From contig NC_083599.1 of the NCBI RefSeq assembly GCF_020882245.1, positions 78,904,339 through 78,968,338 of the forward strand: DNA of 64,000 nt. The letters run 5' to 3'. This stretch comes from Rhopalosiphum padi. Taxonomy: Eukaryota; Arthropoda; Insecta; Hemiptera; Aphididae. The notes under the pieces are model-generated. The model did not search any database. It was not told the DNA's origin and saw only the letters and a program-made list of their open reading frames with translations. Shown here one piece after another: positions 47,291 to 59,619 of this stretch (positions within the stretch are counted from its first letter, which is position 1; the number at the start of each line of letters is the position of its first letter). Position numbers and translations under genes: made by a program.

Positions 47291-49030
47291 ATATAGAGAT
47301 GCCCTATCATAATAATTATTATTAATGAAGTGAAGCAAAACATATCGGATTTAGTTTCCAATAACTAACAGCGAAACTGATAGATAGCGCTAATTTCCAT
47401 GTCTTCATAAATCTATAGCTCTATGAGCAAATACCTCCAATTTAATATTTTGAATATTTTATAATACTTTCAAGTTTGAAACTATTTTTAGTACAAACCT
47501 AAACAGATGACATGTTACAATAATAAAAATATTAATAATTTCCTGTTTTTAACATATGTACATGTCATCAGTCGTTTTTTATTATTATATTATAATAGTA
47601 TTATCTTCTTATACATTAATACTAAAGTACGGCCAGCGAAACTAGGCGGGTGACCGTCGCGCGCCTGGTGGCAAATTACCGGCAGTGATTCCAAGTCTAC
47701 ATTCCCGCGTAAAATAATTTTAAAAGCGCGGGAGTTGTAATAAAAACTGAACATTCAATATTTCTGTACGTTAAACTCATTATTTATTAATTACCACATG
47801 TGCTAACAACTAATAATATTAATATTTTAATTGTTTACGCAATTTTATATATATATATAGTATGTACATTTAAAAACTAATAACTAGCCCACATAACATT
47901 TTCCAATGTTAAAACTTCTATAAACGTCGAAGTTGAGTTGAATTTGAAAGGTTCTACCAATAATGTTTTATAATACTAGATGAAGTGTTTATTTTTAAAT
48001 GTTTACATTAAAATAAATTCTAAGTGTTATATAAACACTAAATTTAGATTAAATTATAAATATTAAAAAGTTAATTTGTATTAAATGCTGAATAAACGTT
48101 CAATGACTAACATTAGAATAGAGTATCATAAACAATGCTTATTAAACCTAAATCTATAATCATTAACTATAGGTTACTAAGTTAACATTTATCACACATT
48201 AAATTAGAATTGCATTGTTAATGTATTAATTTAAATATTTAATTAATGCTTAATCAATTTCGTCAGCATTATTTGTAGTATAGCGCAATATATGTAATAT
48301 ACATACTTATTTTTCGAATATCAATGTATATAATTGTACATGATTATCATCGGAGCCCTAATAATACCTATAATAATATTATTATAAAATTATAAAATAA
48401 TAGGAAAATTAACTTTATTGCCGCAACTCATCAATAGCCTTTGCTAGAATACAATTTACAACGGAGTTCTAGGTCTACGACTCTACGTCATGGATTAATA
48501 TATTAATCCGCGGTGTACGTCTACCGCGGCGATAAGATAAGACCGTTGCAGCCCACGACGCGATGCCTAAAAATAATCGTTCGATGAACGTTGCACCGAT
48601 TTCTATTATAATAAATTCTATTATTAACAATAATACGCACTTTCGCAGTAGACATTATTATGTTAGCGTCTCGCTGCTACTGTGATAGCACACAAACACC
48701 AAAAACTGTCGTACCCCGCCAAAACAATACCTACCACCGTCCACCCGATTCATCACTAGTTAGCCGTGCGTCGTAGGTGTCAACGAACTATATAGACTGC
48801 GAATTAACCACATTATTATTCTTTTGCAAATGGAGTATAAATGTATAATAGTTATAACTTATTAATAATAATAATATTATATAAGTCGCAGTCGAACACC
48901 CAAATAGAGCTATAAAAAGTAAAAATAGTCATCAATACAGCGGACAAGCTGAGAGGAGTGAAGACTACGTATATTAGACCTATATTAGATTATATTAAAT
49001 TATATTATATTTTGCCTTTACATTAAAAAC
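47291..49030. other. Non-coding DNA
   Basis: Mostly AT-rich, with a short (TA)n near 47844-47860 and GC-richer patches near 47640 and 48480-48780 that hold no supported gene. It probably includes the 5' flank of the second Tnp2-like gene. Confidence 0.4.
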
Positions 49031-49226
49031 ATGAGTTGTTTAAGTCAATCGAGTAAAAAAAAGGCGTATTCGCGAAGAGCTTAAAGAACTTCAAACACAA
49101 GATCAGTTTATATTTAATCAATTCGACTTTGAAGAACATGACGATGAAGCTGTTGGTGTAGACGACAAAAATAATGCAGGTTGGTATTATATATTATAAT
49201 AAAATATAATTGTATGGGTAGTACTA

Positions 49227-51481
49227 TAGTCTGTTCAAAATAAGAAACCTAGACGGCGGCTTGCTACTGCGCAGGGGCGTGGCTAGACTAATAGCACGGA
49301 CATAAATCAACGCCACCGCAGCGCTTCGGCGGGAGCGACGCATTAGTCGATCTTTGATAAGTGACATGAACACATAACTTAAAATGCATTGTATACCTAG
49401 TTCACGCCGTGCGGTGAGGTGTGTGTGCGTACTTCTCCGTACGTTGGCACGTTATACAACCAATTTATTTTATGTTTTCTAATTTGTATCATGTTACCTT
49501 TTGTTTCAATGTATGTTAATATTTTTTCTCTTACCAGGTGTAAAATACGTACGATCGTAAAAAATAAAAAAACAATTTTGTATTTTTAATAATTATATTA
49601 TAATAAAAAATAAACAAAAATAAAAAATAGATAATACTATTATATTATAAAAAAAAAAGTTAGTCAGAAGAGTCATTCGATGTGTCTCCTGTAATGGTTA
49701 GCACACATGGTTCCATTCCATCAATAATCTCGTCCATGATGTCGTCAACTTTCCAAATCTTGTTTTCTTCATCAATCACATGCTTGATAAAGTTTTGCCA
49801 ATTTTCTGGTGTAACTCTGCCAATTGCCGTATTGAGAAGTCGGCGGACATCGTCAGCTTTAAATGTTGTGTTCTCCTGTTTGACGTAGCCTTTTACCATC
49901 GCCCACGCTAGTTCAATTGGATTGAATTCGCAGTGGTACGGTGGTAATCGGAGAACGGTGTGCCCTGCGTTGCTAGCCAAGTTGTCTATAACATACGATT
50001 TCTCGCGTGGTTTTAACTCCCGTACCTTAGCTAAAAGTTCAGGCTTTAGCATCGGCCTGTCGAAAGTAACTCCTTTCGCATTAAGCCACTCCAATATCAC
50101 GGATTTTCTTGCACTTGAAGTAGGATATTTTTCGTTTTGGACTGAATGGTAGGGTGCATTGTCCATAACAATAATAGAACGAGGATCAAGTCGAGGAAGA
50201 ATAGACTGAAACCACTCTTTGAAATTATCGTCGTTCATTTCATCGTGGTAGTCAGTGCTATTCTTTTTGGACTCGAAACATAACAGCCCACCCTCGAGGA
50301 ATCCTTTGTCTGAACCGATGTGTAACACAATCAACCGTTTCCCCTTACCAGTTGGGTTTGTCGGCCCGGTTGTTAGACCCTTGTTGAATGCATCGTGTTT
50401 GGACCGTACCGTTTTATCTATCCACACCCGGTCTACACAATCACCTGCGTTCAACCACGTCTCATCCAAATAGTAAATCGATCGACCTTCGTTTCGATAC
50501 TTACGGATGTCATATAAATATTTGCGGCGCCAAACAATCAAGTCTTCTCTCTCTGTCAAGACACTGCACCTTTTCCTCTTTGTGAACACAAAATCCAATT
50601 TTTTTATAATGTTGTACAAAGTAGTACGCTTGAAGTTGGGGAGCGACGGATCTTCGTTAACTTCAAACAAAATTTTATCGATTGTAGGGAGTTCACGCCG
50701 CAACCAAATTGAATGGACCTTTTGCCGAAGTCCATTGCGGTCCAAATCATCGATCTTATTAAAAAGCGATGTTTTTACTCGCTTCGTGTTTGGAGAAGTC
50801 ACAGTGTTCTTTTGCTTATACTCGACGATAGTTTTCATTATTGTATCATAACCTATACCCGTGGCTTTTGACAGATTATTATACATATCACTGCATGAAA
50901 CATCTGGAGTTTTCATTAGAGTATCTTTGTACATATTAACAATAATACTCTTTTGACGACTGTGTACATACTGCAAAAAATAAATAAATGTTAACACACA
51001 TCGAAGTCTGCCTGCTTTGTCCATATTATAATTATACACCTAACTCGATTTTCACATACTAACAAATATCTTTCAAATGTGTGATTATTTGGCATAACCA
51101 ATCAATATTCAATAAAAAAAAACGTTTAACTTACTTTTCCTTTTTTATTTTTTCTTATTGGAGAAATAACTTCGTCAGGTTCAACACGGTTGCGGTTTTC
51201 ATTGTGCTCACTCATGGTAAAAGAATTGTATGTAGAAATTGCGAGGTTAAAAAACGGAGGACGTTGTAACGGAACGAACACAAATTCTACAATGAACAAT
51301 ATAATTTGAAAATCAACGGAAAGGCGCGTACATGCGAACACCTGCCACCAGCTGCGTCGCGCGTAGTCGGCCGAGCTGGTGAGCAGGTGGTTGATTCGGT
51401 GGGGAGAAAGATGGGCGTAGTCTGACCGCCGCCGACGAAAACTGGTCGCCGCCGTCTAGGTTTCTTATTTTGAACAGACTA
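49227..51481 (-). mobile_element. Intact Tc1/mariner-superfamily element of the DD82E (Sailor) type
   Basis: Perfect inverted ends of about 35 bp start TAGTCTGTTCAAAATAAG and end CTAGACGGCGGC, and are flanked by TA on both sides (49225-49226 and 51482-51483). The element is 2,255 bp with one two-exon transposase gene free of stops. The subterminal DNA is strikingly GC-rich compared with its surroundings. Confidence 0.95.
49660..51215 (-). CDS. Sailor-type (DD82E) transposase, two exons, intact
   Basis: Exon 1 is 51215-51135 and exon 2 is 50970-49660; the phases join to give 463 residues. The N-terminal half has helix-turn-helix segments (IGYDTIMKTIVEYKQ, GLRQKVHSIWLRRELPTID). Catalytic residues are Asp in IYYLDETWLN, Asp in IIVMDNAPYHS and Glu in NPIELAWAMVK. 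I count 82 residues between the second Asp and the Glu, far more than the 34-41 of classic Tc1/mariner, matching the DD82E group that I recall being named Sailor. A relic of the same gene with the same intron position lies at 1561-2773. The product should cut the element at its ends and insert it at TA. Confidence 0.93.
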
Positions 51482-52794
51482 TAATTATATATTATTGTGT
51501 GGTAATCTGATTATTATCAATTATAGCGATAAGTGCGGGCCAGACGATCGATGTGATTATGTGAACGTCGATCGTGTTGGCGACCATTTTTAGTGTAGTC
51601 GCGACCGCCGACCGTTCCGTACGACGATCGGCATTTATTCAAATTGTTGTACATGTGTGTTAATTATATTATATTAATGTTAATTCCGTGACCCATGAAT
51701 AAAAGGGGTTGAGAGTTTGAGACTATATAATCAGTTGTTTATTTATTCCTCACCTTTTATTCCGTACGCTCCGGTACAGTAGTGCGTATTTAAACGTTGT
51801 ACTACAATTGTTAACATTAAGTTCAATATTAGACTTCAAAATTACTGGAACTAAAAAAAAGAATTACAATATATTCCTATAACTACGTATAGGTGTTACT
51901 AAAATATTCAATAACAATTCGATACATATATAATAAATTATCTAAAATGTAGATAGTTATAGGTACCTATTTTAGATACTAAACTAACGAGAATAATTAC
52001 GATTTATTATTTATAGTAATAATGAAGATAATGTTTTGAATTTTAAAAAACGAATAACTGTAGATACTTGAAAACTTCCACAATAATACATTTATTCGTA
52101 TATAATATTACTGTTTATTACACAAAAGCAATTTTAAACATTTTAAGATTAATTTGAAGCTATTTATACCACGAACTTATTCGAAAAACAACTGTCGTAA
52201 CACCGAGTTCTTTACTGTAAGGTACATCAGTACCTATATAATAAGTTATTGACTTACGTATGTATTATGTATAAGTTATAATAGTTATATAATAATTAAT
52301 AACAAATCGAAATAGTAGGTATATTATATTTTATATTATATAAAAATTAAATAATAACTAGAACATAAATCATAATACCTATTTAATAATTCATGCAATT
52401 TTTCTGCAATAATTATTCCAACCTACTGTGCCTATTATTACTATCAATATAAAAGTATTAAATAAATTACTTGTATATTATAGGTAATGTTATTATAATA
52501 TTATTATCAATGTATACCACAGAGTAATAATTATAAAATTCTTATTCCTAGATTATTATGATGCGTATAATAATATAGTCTCACTAAAATAAAATATTTT
52601 TAAATAATAAATTATGTATATAGGCATATGGCTAGTGTATAGACGATCTGCATTTTCCGTTCAGAATCGTCTTTCGTACAACATTATAACAATAATGTTT
52701 TTTATTATTTATTAATTATTATGATTTATATTTATTTATAAATTATTTTATAATAATATAATAAGCTTATAATAAAAAAAAAACTGTATTTCAG
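51482..52794. other. Remainder of Tnp2-2 intron 1
   Basis: AT-rich intron DNA with no gene. Near 52640-52685 lies one end of the dispersed GATTCTGAACGG repeat in inverse orientation (CCGTTCAGAATC). The intron ends in an acceptor at 52794. Confidence 0.5.
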
Positions 52795-54753
52795 AATTAT
52801 CTAATATTAATAATACAACAGAAGAAATTGCAAGTTGTTCTTATAAACCAGAAATTCAGTTTATCGATGACGAAGAAAATGGAATTGTGGAATCAGGTAC
52901 AGATTGTTCGTATGAAGAACTACCATTTCGTCATTATATTGAGGTAGATGCAGTTTCTGTACAAACTAAACTAGCATTATGGAGTATCAAACATAATATA
53001 ACACATGCTGCAACTTCGGATCTATTAAAAATTATTCAGTCTAATTACGACCCTTCCCTTCCGTGCGATGCTAGAACTTTGTTAAAAACTAAAATTTCAA
53101 GTTCAAAGATTCCACTTAAAGAAATAGCACCTGGGCAATACTACCATTTTGGTGTACGCAATGGTATTATACAGAATTATATTGATAACACCTTGGATGT
53201 TATAAAATTAGTTGTAGGAATCGATGGTCTTCCACTAACTAAAAGCTCAAAAAGCACTTTTTGGCCAATCTTATGTTATATAAGACCTTTTTATAATAAT
53301 GTATTTCCGATTGGGATATATTGGGGAAATGAGAAGCCTAACAACAGCAATGATTTTTTAGACGATTTTTTTAAAGAAATACGAAATTTAATAATAAATG
53401 GAATCAAAATATTAAATAAGTCTGGTGTATTATGTGAAAAAAAAGTAGTTTTAGATGTTTTTGCATGTGATGTTCCTGCAAAATCGTTTGTGTTGAAAAC
53501 TAAAGGTCACACCGGATACTTCTCTTGTTCTCGCTGTATGGTTGAAGGAGATTCTAAAAACAATAGAATTTGTTTCCCAGATTTAAATTGTATAAAGAGA
53601 ACACATGACAATTTCATTTCAAAACAAAACGAGGAACACCACACCGATTGCTCTACTCTTTCTATTTTGACTGAAATTCCTGGAATAGATATAATTAAAT
53701 CATTTTCCCTAGATTATATGCATCTAGTTTGTCTTGGTGTAACTAGAAAATTAATTAACCTATGGTTAAAAGGACCGTTGGCTAATAGAATCGGTAACAG
53801 AAATAGCACCACTCTTAGTCTTTTATTAATATCGTTTAAAAAGTCTATGCCTAAAGACTTTCAGCGGAAACCACGAGGTGTTGACGAAGTAAATAGGTGG
53901 AAAGCAACCGAATTTCGGACATTTTTATTGTACTTTGGTCCTATTGTTTTAAAAAAACATTATAAACAAGCGATGTTATAATAATTTTCTTTGTTTGCAT
54001 GTTAGTATGACATTATTATTGACTCCGAACGTAATGAGTGACCGTTACTTAAATTTTTGTCAAAATATATTAGAATATTTTATTAAAACTTTTGGTAAAA
54101 TATACGGCACTGAACATATTTCACATAATATTCATGCACTTCAACACATTTGCGATGACTACAGACATTTCGGTCCGTTGGACAATTGCAGTTGTTTCCC
54201 ATTCGAAAACCATATGTCAACATTAAAAAAGTACATAAGAAAAACTCATCAGCCTCTTCAGCAAGCGGTTAAGAGATATACTGAATATAATAAATATGGA
54301 AAACCAGTTGAAGAATCAGGTAATACGATTTATTTTACTTTAAAAAATATTCACAATAATAATGGGCCTGTTACAACTACATTATCAAAAACATACACTA
54401 ATTATAAACAATTTAAGACACTTCAATTAAAATATACGGAAATTTGTATTAACGAAAAGGATTGTTTTATACAAAACACTAGTAATCATATATTAAAAGT
54501 TGTAAGTATTATTGAAACAACAGGTGGCGAAGTGGTTCTAATAGGTTTCCGATTTGATAAATATGAGACATCACTCTATGACAAACCTATTTCAAGTTGC
54601 GATCTTGGCATATTTTTAATCAATAATAATTTGAGTTCTGAATTGGTCCATTGTCCGATGTCAAATATTCGATGTAAATGTATTGTTCTAAAGATAAGTG
54701 ATGAACAATCAGTCTTATTGCCGATTTTACACACATTTAAAGAATCTGAATAA

Positions 54754-56361
54754 TCAAATATATTAATATTATAATACATAATGAGTAATGACTAACCTAT
54801 ATCTGTAATGTATATTATAGGTTATATAATTATTAATTATTAGTATTATTATATTATTAAACAAATTTTGTTTCCGATGTAATTATACCTATATTTATAA
54901 GAAAAAATGAGTAATTAATTTAATTAAGTTAAAATAATAATAATTAATAAAACCTACATTCAAAATGTACAATAGTTTAATAATATTATGTTATTATATT
55001 TTTATAATTATTTAAACTGTAGAATATTTTATTTGACTATACTTTGAATAAACTACCTATAATATATTTGATTTATTCTATGAATACCTACACCGTACTC
55101 CACGTCTCCACTGCATATTCCTTTCACAGCTTTAACACTTACGTATAAAATAAATACATTTTATATAAAAGTACGTTTATAATTTCTAGAAAATTATCAA
55201 GGTCTGCATTTTCGTACGAGTGTGTCGTGTATTATAATAGTAGGTACCTATTATACCTTGTATATTATATTATATTATGTATGATATATTATATTTTATG
55301 GGTAGGTGCATCGAGATATTGAACTATGCTTAAATGTAAATTATTATAATATATTATTATTATGCGTTTATTCTTTGGTTCTCTATACATATTTATAATG
55401 ACATAAGTAAATGATAATTATTATAACATTAAAAATAGTGTCGACTGAATTGACTGTTGAAGTGTTGACGACAGTCGATAGTCCTGTCATATTGTATAGA
55501 TAATAATAATAAAATTGTATTATTATATTGGTATACCCGGCGACCGGCGTATTTTTACGTAGCTGTTATTTCGAAGACGCAGAGTCGCAGAATATTCTTA
55601 TACAGTTCTAAATCTAAAATTAATGATAGCTTTTAATCACAACTATTGGGAATTCCATACGTTTATCAATTTATAGTTTGTGGCGAGCGATAACGGGCTG
55701 CATATAAGCATTCCGTACATGAGCTCAGCACCTGTATTAAAATCATGCTCTACGATTGGTTTATTTTAAAATACCGCCAAATAGTCAATAATATTATTAT
55801 CATACCTACTCTAATCATATTCTAATAGATTGACTTTATATATATATATATATATATAATACCTAACAATATAATCAATTTAAACTCATTTATTTATTTT
55901 TAAACATAAATATGCATCACAGATTTTTAATCTTACTAAGAGTTACCTATATATTATAAAGAGTAATAGTAGATATTAATTATGTAGGTTTTAATCCTAG
56001 AAATAGTATAAATATGCCATATGGTATACGAGTGTTTACCTATTACCACCAATAATATTTGCCATTTTTTATGTTTGTTTTACATTCATCTTAATTAAAA
56101 TATATTAGAAACCAGTGAATTGATAAGTATAATTATTAATTAATTATTTCATACTCTATATATATTTTAAAATAGGTCCTAGTCACCTAATAATTATTTA
56201 AATTTTAACTTGGTTATATAAATTATTAAATTAACATTATTATTAGGCATAAGTGAACATGGAAGTAATGCAAATCTAATACTAATCAATAGTTTAAAAA
56301 TCACAATACTGCATTATAAATTATAATAATTTTGTTTAAAACAACGCAGATCACCTTTTAA
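54754..56361. other. AT-rich DNA with a relic of MULE-2-type sequence at its end
   Basis: No gene between 54754 and about 56220; a short (TA)n lies at 55838-55857. From about 56225 the sequence ACATTATTATTAGGCATAAG, the acceptor and start of MULE-2 exon 4, appears, followed by CTGCATTATAA and GTTTAAAACAA, which in MULE-2 lie about 400 bp further on (60910-60940). It is thus a deleted internal copy of MULE-2, cut by piggyBac-2 at 56361 and continuing after 58723. Confidence 0.55.
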
Positions 56362-58719
56362 CCTTCTATCGGTCGCGCGGTTTTTTTTTTCATATTTGGT
56401 CGCGCGGGGTAAAAATTTTCCAAAATGTATGTATTTTGATGAACAACCGTATTTATTTATTTAAAATTATACATTAAGTACATTTTAATATTTAAATCCA
56501 AAATTGTGTTTTTTTTTTTCAAATTAAATTAAATTATAATATTAATTTTATATATATTCTTGTTTTATTTACATTTCTTCACAGCAGCTTGGACACATTT
56601 CTATGAGATGATCACGGCAAATAAGTCTTGCACAATTTGTGCATACTTTTGTTGTCTTTCGATCCTTATTTCTGTCACAAAAAGAACATCTCCCTGATTG
56701 TCGAATTCGTTGAATTTCCTCTGTAGCATTTACATGAAATCCATATTTTACAATTTTATTTTTTATTTCCTTTGGTAATGATATGATAGTGCAGCGATAT
56801 TCCATATGCTCCTTCATCAATTCTCGAGATAAACATTTCAAAAAATCAAGACGTGTCTTTTTGTTATTTGGGCAGTTTTCTTGATATATTATTTGAGCAT
56901 TGACACCTCCGATGTTTAGCATAGAATAAAATACTGTCAATGGCCATCGGAAACTTTTCCTAGCTACTGTATAATTTTCCGTCATGCGATCCATGTTATC
57001 GACGGCGCCTTTGGTGGCATTATATAAAGTAATTATTTCCGGCTTTCTTGCTTCATTCGTATTTGTATCAATTGCTTTATCAAAATGCATTGTTGAAAGA
57101 ACTAAAACAATTTTATTTTTTTTCGGCATGTATGAAACCAACGTTTGATTTTTACTAAATGCAAAGTACGAAGATGTTATAATTCGGTGTTTTGTTTGAG
57201 TAAACTCGGGGGGGATCTGTCTTTTATTTTTCCGTAAAGTACCTAGTAGTGAAAGTTTATGTGTTTTTTGTAAATCGTTAGCTAACTCAACACTGGTAAA
57301 CCAGTTGTCAGTAGTTACATTTCTACCAGTTTTTGAAATCGGTTGAATTAACCGTTTGACAACACTAGCGGCACCATTATCAACTTTGAACGGCCCATCA
57401 GGTTGTGTACCAGCATAAATTTCAAGATTTCCTGTGTAAAAATTTAAATTGTCGCAGAGGGCAAATATTTTTATTCCATATTTTGCTGGCTTACTCGGTA
57501 TGTATTGACGAAATGAACATTTTCCACGGAACGCTTGTAATTTTTCGTCGATGCAGGTATATTCAGACATGGAGTAGGCCGTTTTACAACTGCTCACAAA
57601 CATTTCAAATATTGTCCGTATATGTGTTATTTTATCAATTTTATGTCGTTCACTTCGACCTCGAACGTCATCAAATCTAATGCAACGGAGTATAAACCGG
57701 AATCTTCGTTCTGACATTACGCACGAAAATAGTTCTGCCCCTGTTCCATCCTTTTTCCATAAATCTTCCGAACTTCGGTGTCCACATTTTATAGCACCTA
57801 AGTATACATACACAAAAAAATTGAAATAAAAATAATATGGCAAATATAATATGATATAATTATAATATTTTATAATAATATATATAATATAAATATATTA
57901 TAATTATATATTATATATATTTATTATATTTACCTATCATATAAAGAATTCCAATGACAGCTTTTATTTCTGCAATATTTGTGTCAGAAGCATCTCGTTC
58001 CCTCGTAAAATTTGGTCGTACCTTTTGGATGTATACGTTCGTATATTTGACTATAATTTCCAACATAGATTTTGGAAAAAAAATATACCACGAATCTACT
58101 ATAGTTTTCGCTTGTCTCGAAGTTTCTTTTACACCTGATTTCTCGGTAAGAACATTCTGTGCATAGGCTCGTCTTATCTGAAGTGGTTTTTCACGGTTCC
58201 ATTTAGTACCATCTTTACCATAATACGAATCGACCAACCGCATAGCCAAAGGTAAGTCGTCATCAGATTCATGATAACTTTTTTCATCACAAACATCAAT
58301 AGTATCGCGTGTAATACCATTATCTTCATCCGAGTATCCCGACTGTTCCGTGTCTGTATCGTGATTCGAAACTTGTGATTGTTCAGCATCTTCATTTTCA
58401 TCACTAGAAATATCACCCCAGATTTCCTCATCACTAGCATCATCTAACATTTGTTGAATACGTCGCCGTTGGAATTCGTCCATGTTGTATAAAAAAAATA
58501 ATAATTGGTCGCACGGGGTAAATAATTTCCAAAAACGACACAATCAACGGTTAAAACTAACTGATTCACTAAAATAAGCTTTGGTCGAATCATAAATTCA
58601 GATAAACATGTTATCAACAGCTATACAAGATATAACGTAGGCACGTTATCGTGGGAAAGTTTTACTGATGTTTATATTTAGACTGGGAGATTATTTACCC
58701 CCGCGCGACCGATAGAAGG
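56362..58719 (-). mobile_element. Intact piggyBac element (piggyBac-2)
   Basis: Perfect inverted ends CCTTCTATCGGTCGCGCGG are directly flanked by TTAA at 56358-56361 and 58720-58723. Additional copies of GGTCGCRCGGGGTAAA lie just inside both ends (about 56398, 58507 and, inverted, about 58690). The element is 2,358 bp with one intact two-exon transposase gene. Confidence 0.96.
56569..58483 (-). CDS. piggyBac-2 transposase, two exons, intact
   Basis: Exon 1 is 58483-57934 and exon 2 is 57797-56569; the phases agree for 592 residues. The N-terminus is acidic and Asp/Glu/Ser-rich. Catalytic aspartates sit in YTCIDEKLQAFRG, NVTTDNWFTSVELA and NATKGAVDNMDRM. The C-terminus is a Cys-rich zinc-binding domain (SGRCSFCDRNK, VCTNCARLICRDH, CPSC). 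It should excise and insert precisely at TTAA, and the clean flanks fit a functional enzyme. It differs strongly from piggyBac-1 in the catalytic surroundings and ends, so these are separate families. Confidence 0.95.
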
Positions 58720-58841
58720 TTAATAATTGATAGAAGGAAAAATACACATATCTATTTAGGTATATCAAGTCTACTAACTACAAACAAATTATAATAATAC
58801 ACTTTTGTTTAATTTTTAGAAAAAAGCTAGGTATCAAGTAT

Positions 58842-59466
58842 ATTATTTTGTTAGGATACTACATTAAAATAAAGTAACCTACAATTTAATTGGATTCAAA
58901 TGTTTATGCTTTATAAAATTAAATAGATAATTTATACTTAAACTTTGTGTAATACCTATATTAAAATAGTTAAGTAAAATATATAAAAATAGGTAGGTAC
59001 CTATTATTATAAAGAGTAATAGTAGGTATAATATATAATATTATATATATATACATATTATTTAAATATTCTTACTTAAGATTTATTAAAACCAGTAAAA
59101 TATGAAAGATAAATAAACAGTTATGATAACTACACATATTAATCCTAAGTAGTAAGTATAGAACTGTTATGGGTATGAACAAATAGAGCTGAAATATGGA
59201 GTAAATTTATAAAAATAAAAATAATAAAGGAAAACAAAATAGTGATTGTCAGGCAAAAATTAAAATGTTATATCTATAATATTTATAGGAAAGTACACTG
59301 TTTATTCAAGTAATATTGTAAAATAGATAGTTATTACTTTTTACAATTACTACCTATTGTTGACAATGTAATTAAACATTTAATCTAAAATCTAACTACT
59401 AATTGTTAATTGTAATTAATCAGTATAATACTATAATAGTATTAATGTTATCATGGTGCATACTGT
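58842..59466 (+). repeat. Left long inverted repeat of MULE-2
   Basis: Nearly identical to the complement of 63376-64000. Within it, about 59130-59215 resembles part of MULE-2 exon 4 (CATATTAATCCTAAG and TATAGAACTGTTA, split by a 7-bp insertion, then a copy of the earlier GAAAYATGGARTAAATT part) and about 59218-59270 resembles exon 2 (AATAATAAAGGAAAA, TAGTGATTGYCAGGCAAAAA). The exon pieces are in a different order from that in the gene. Confidence 0.9.
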
Positions 59467-59619
59467 GTATTGTTTTATAATATATTTAAATACAATAATT
59501 ACAATATAAATATTATTATCATAGAACTTTTGAATCTCTTATCATTTTTAACTATTGAAAAAGTTCTATATTATAATTAAAAGTTGTATTATAATTCTAG
59601 ATTTCTGTAAATTACAAAT

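Larger units (their letters stand above)
49031..54753 (+). pseudogene. Second Tnp2-like transposase (Tnp2-2), two frameshifts
   Basis: Exon 1 (49031-49179) starts ATGAGTTG; its frame changes in the A8 run near 49054-49061, after which KRRIREELKELQTQDQF leads to the donor. Exon 2 starts at 52795 in matching phase. The ORF then follows the family: VVGIDGLPLTKSSKSTFWPI, IGIYWGNEKPNNSNDF, FACDVPAKSFVLKTKGHTG, FSLDYMHLVCLGVTRKL and RWKATEFRTFLLYFGP. A one-base shift near 53972 moves the frame, and the remainder (53995-54753) has YGTEHISHNIHALQHI. Intron 1 is enlarged to 3.6 kb by a Sailor-type insertion. Both defects are single-base; the exon/intron layout differs from the apparently single-exon Tnp2-1. 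Confidence 0.8.
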
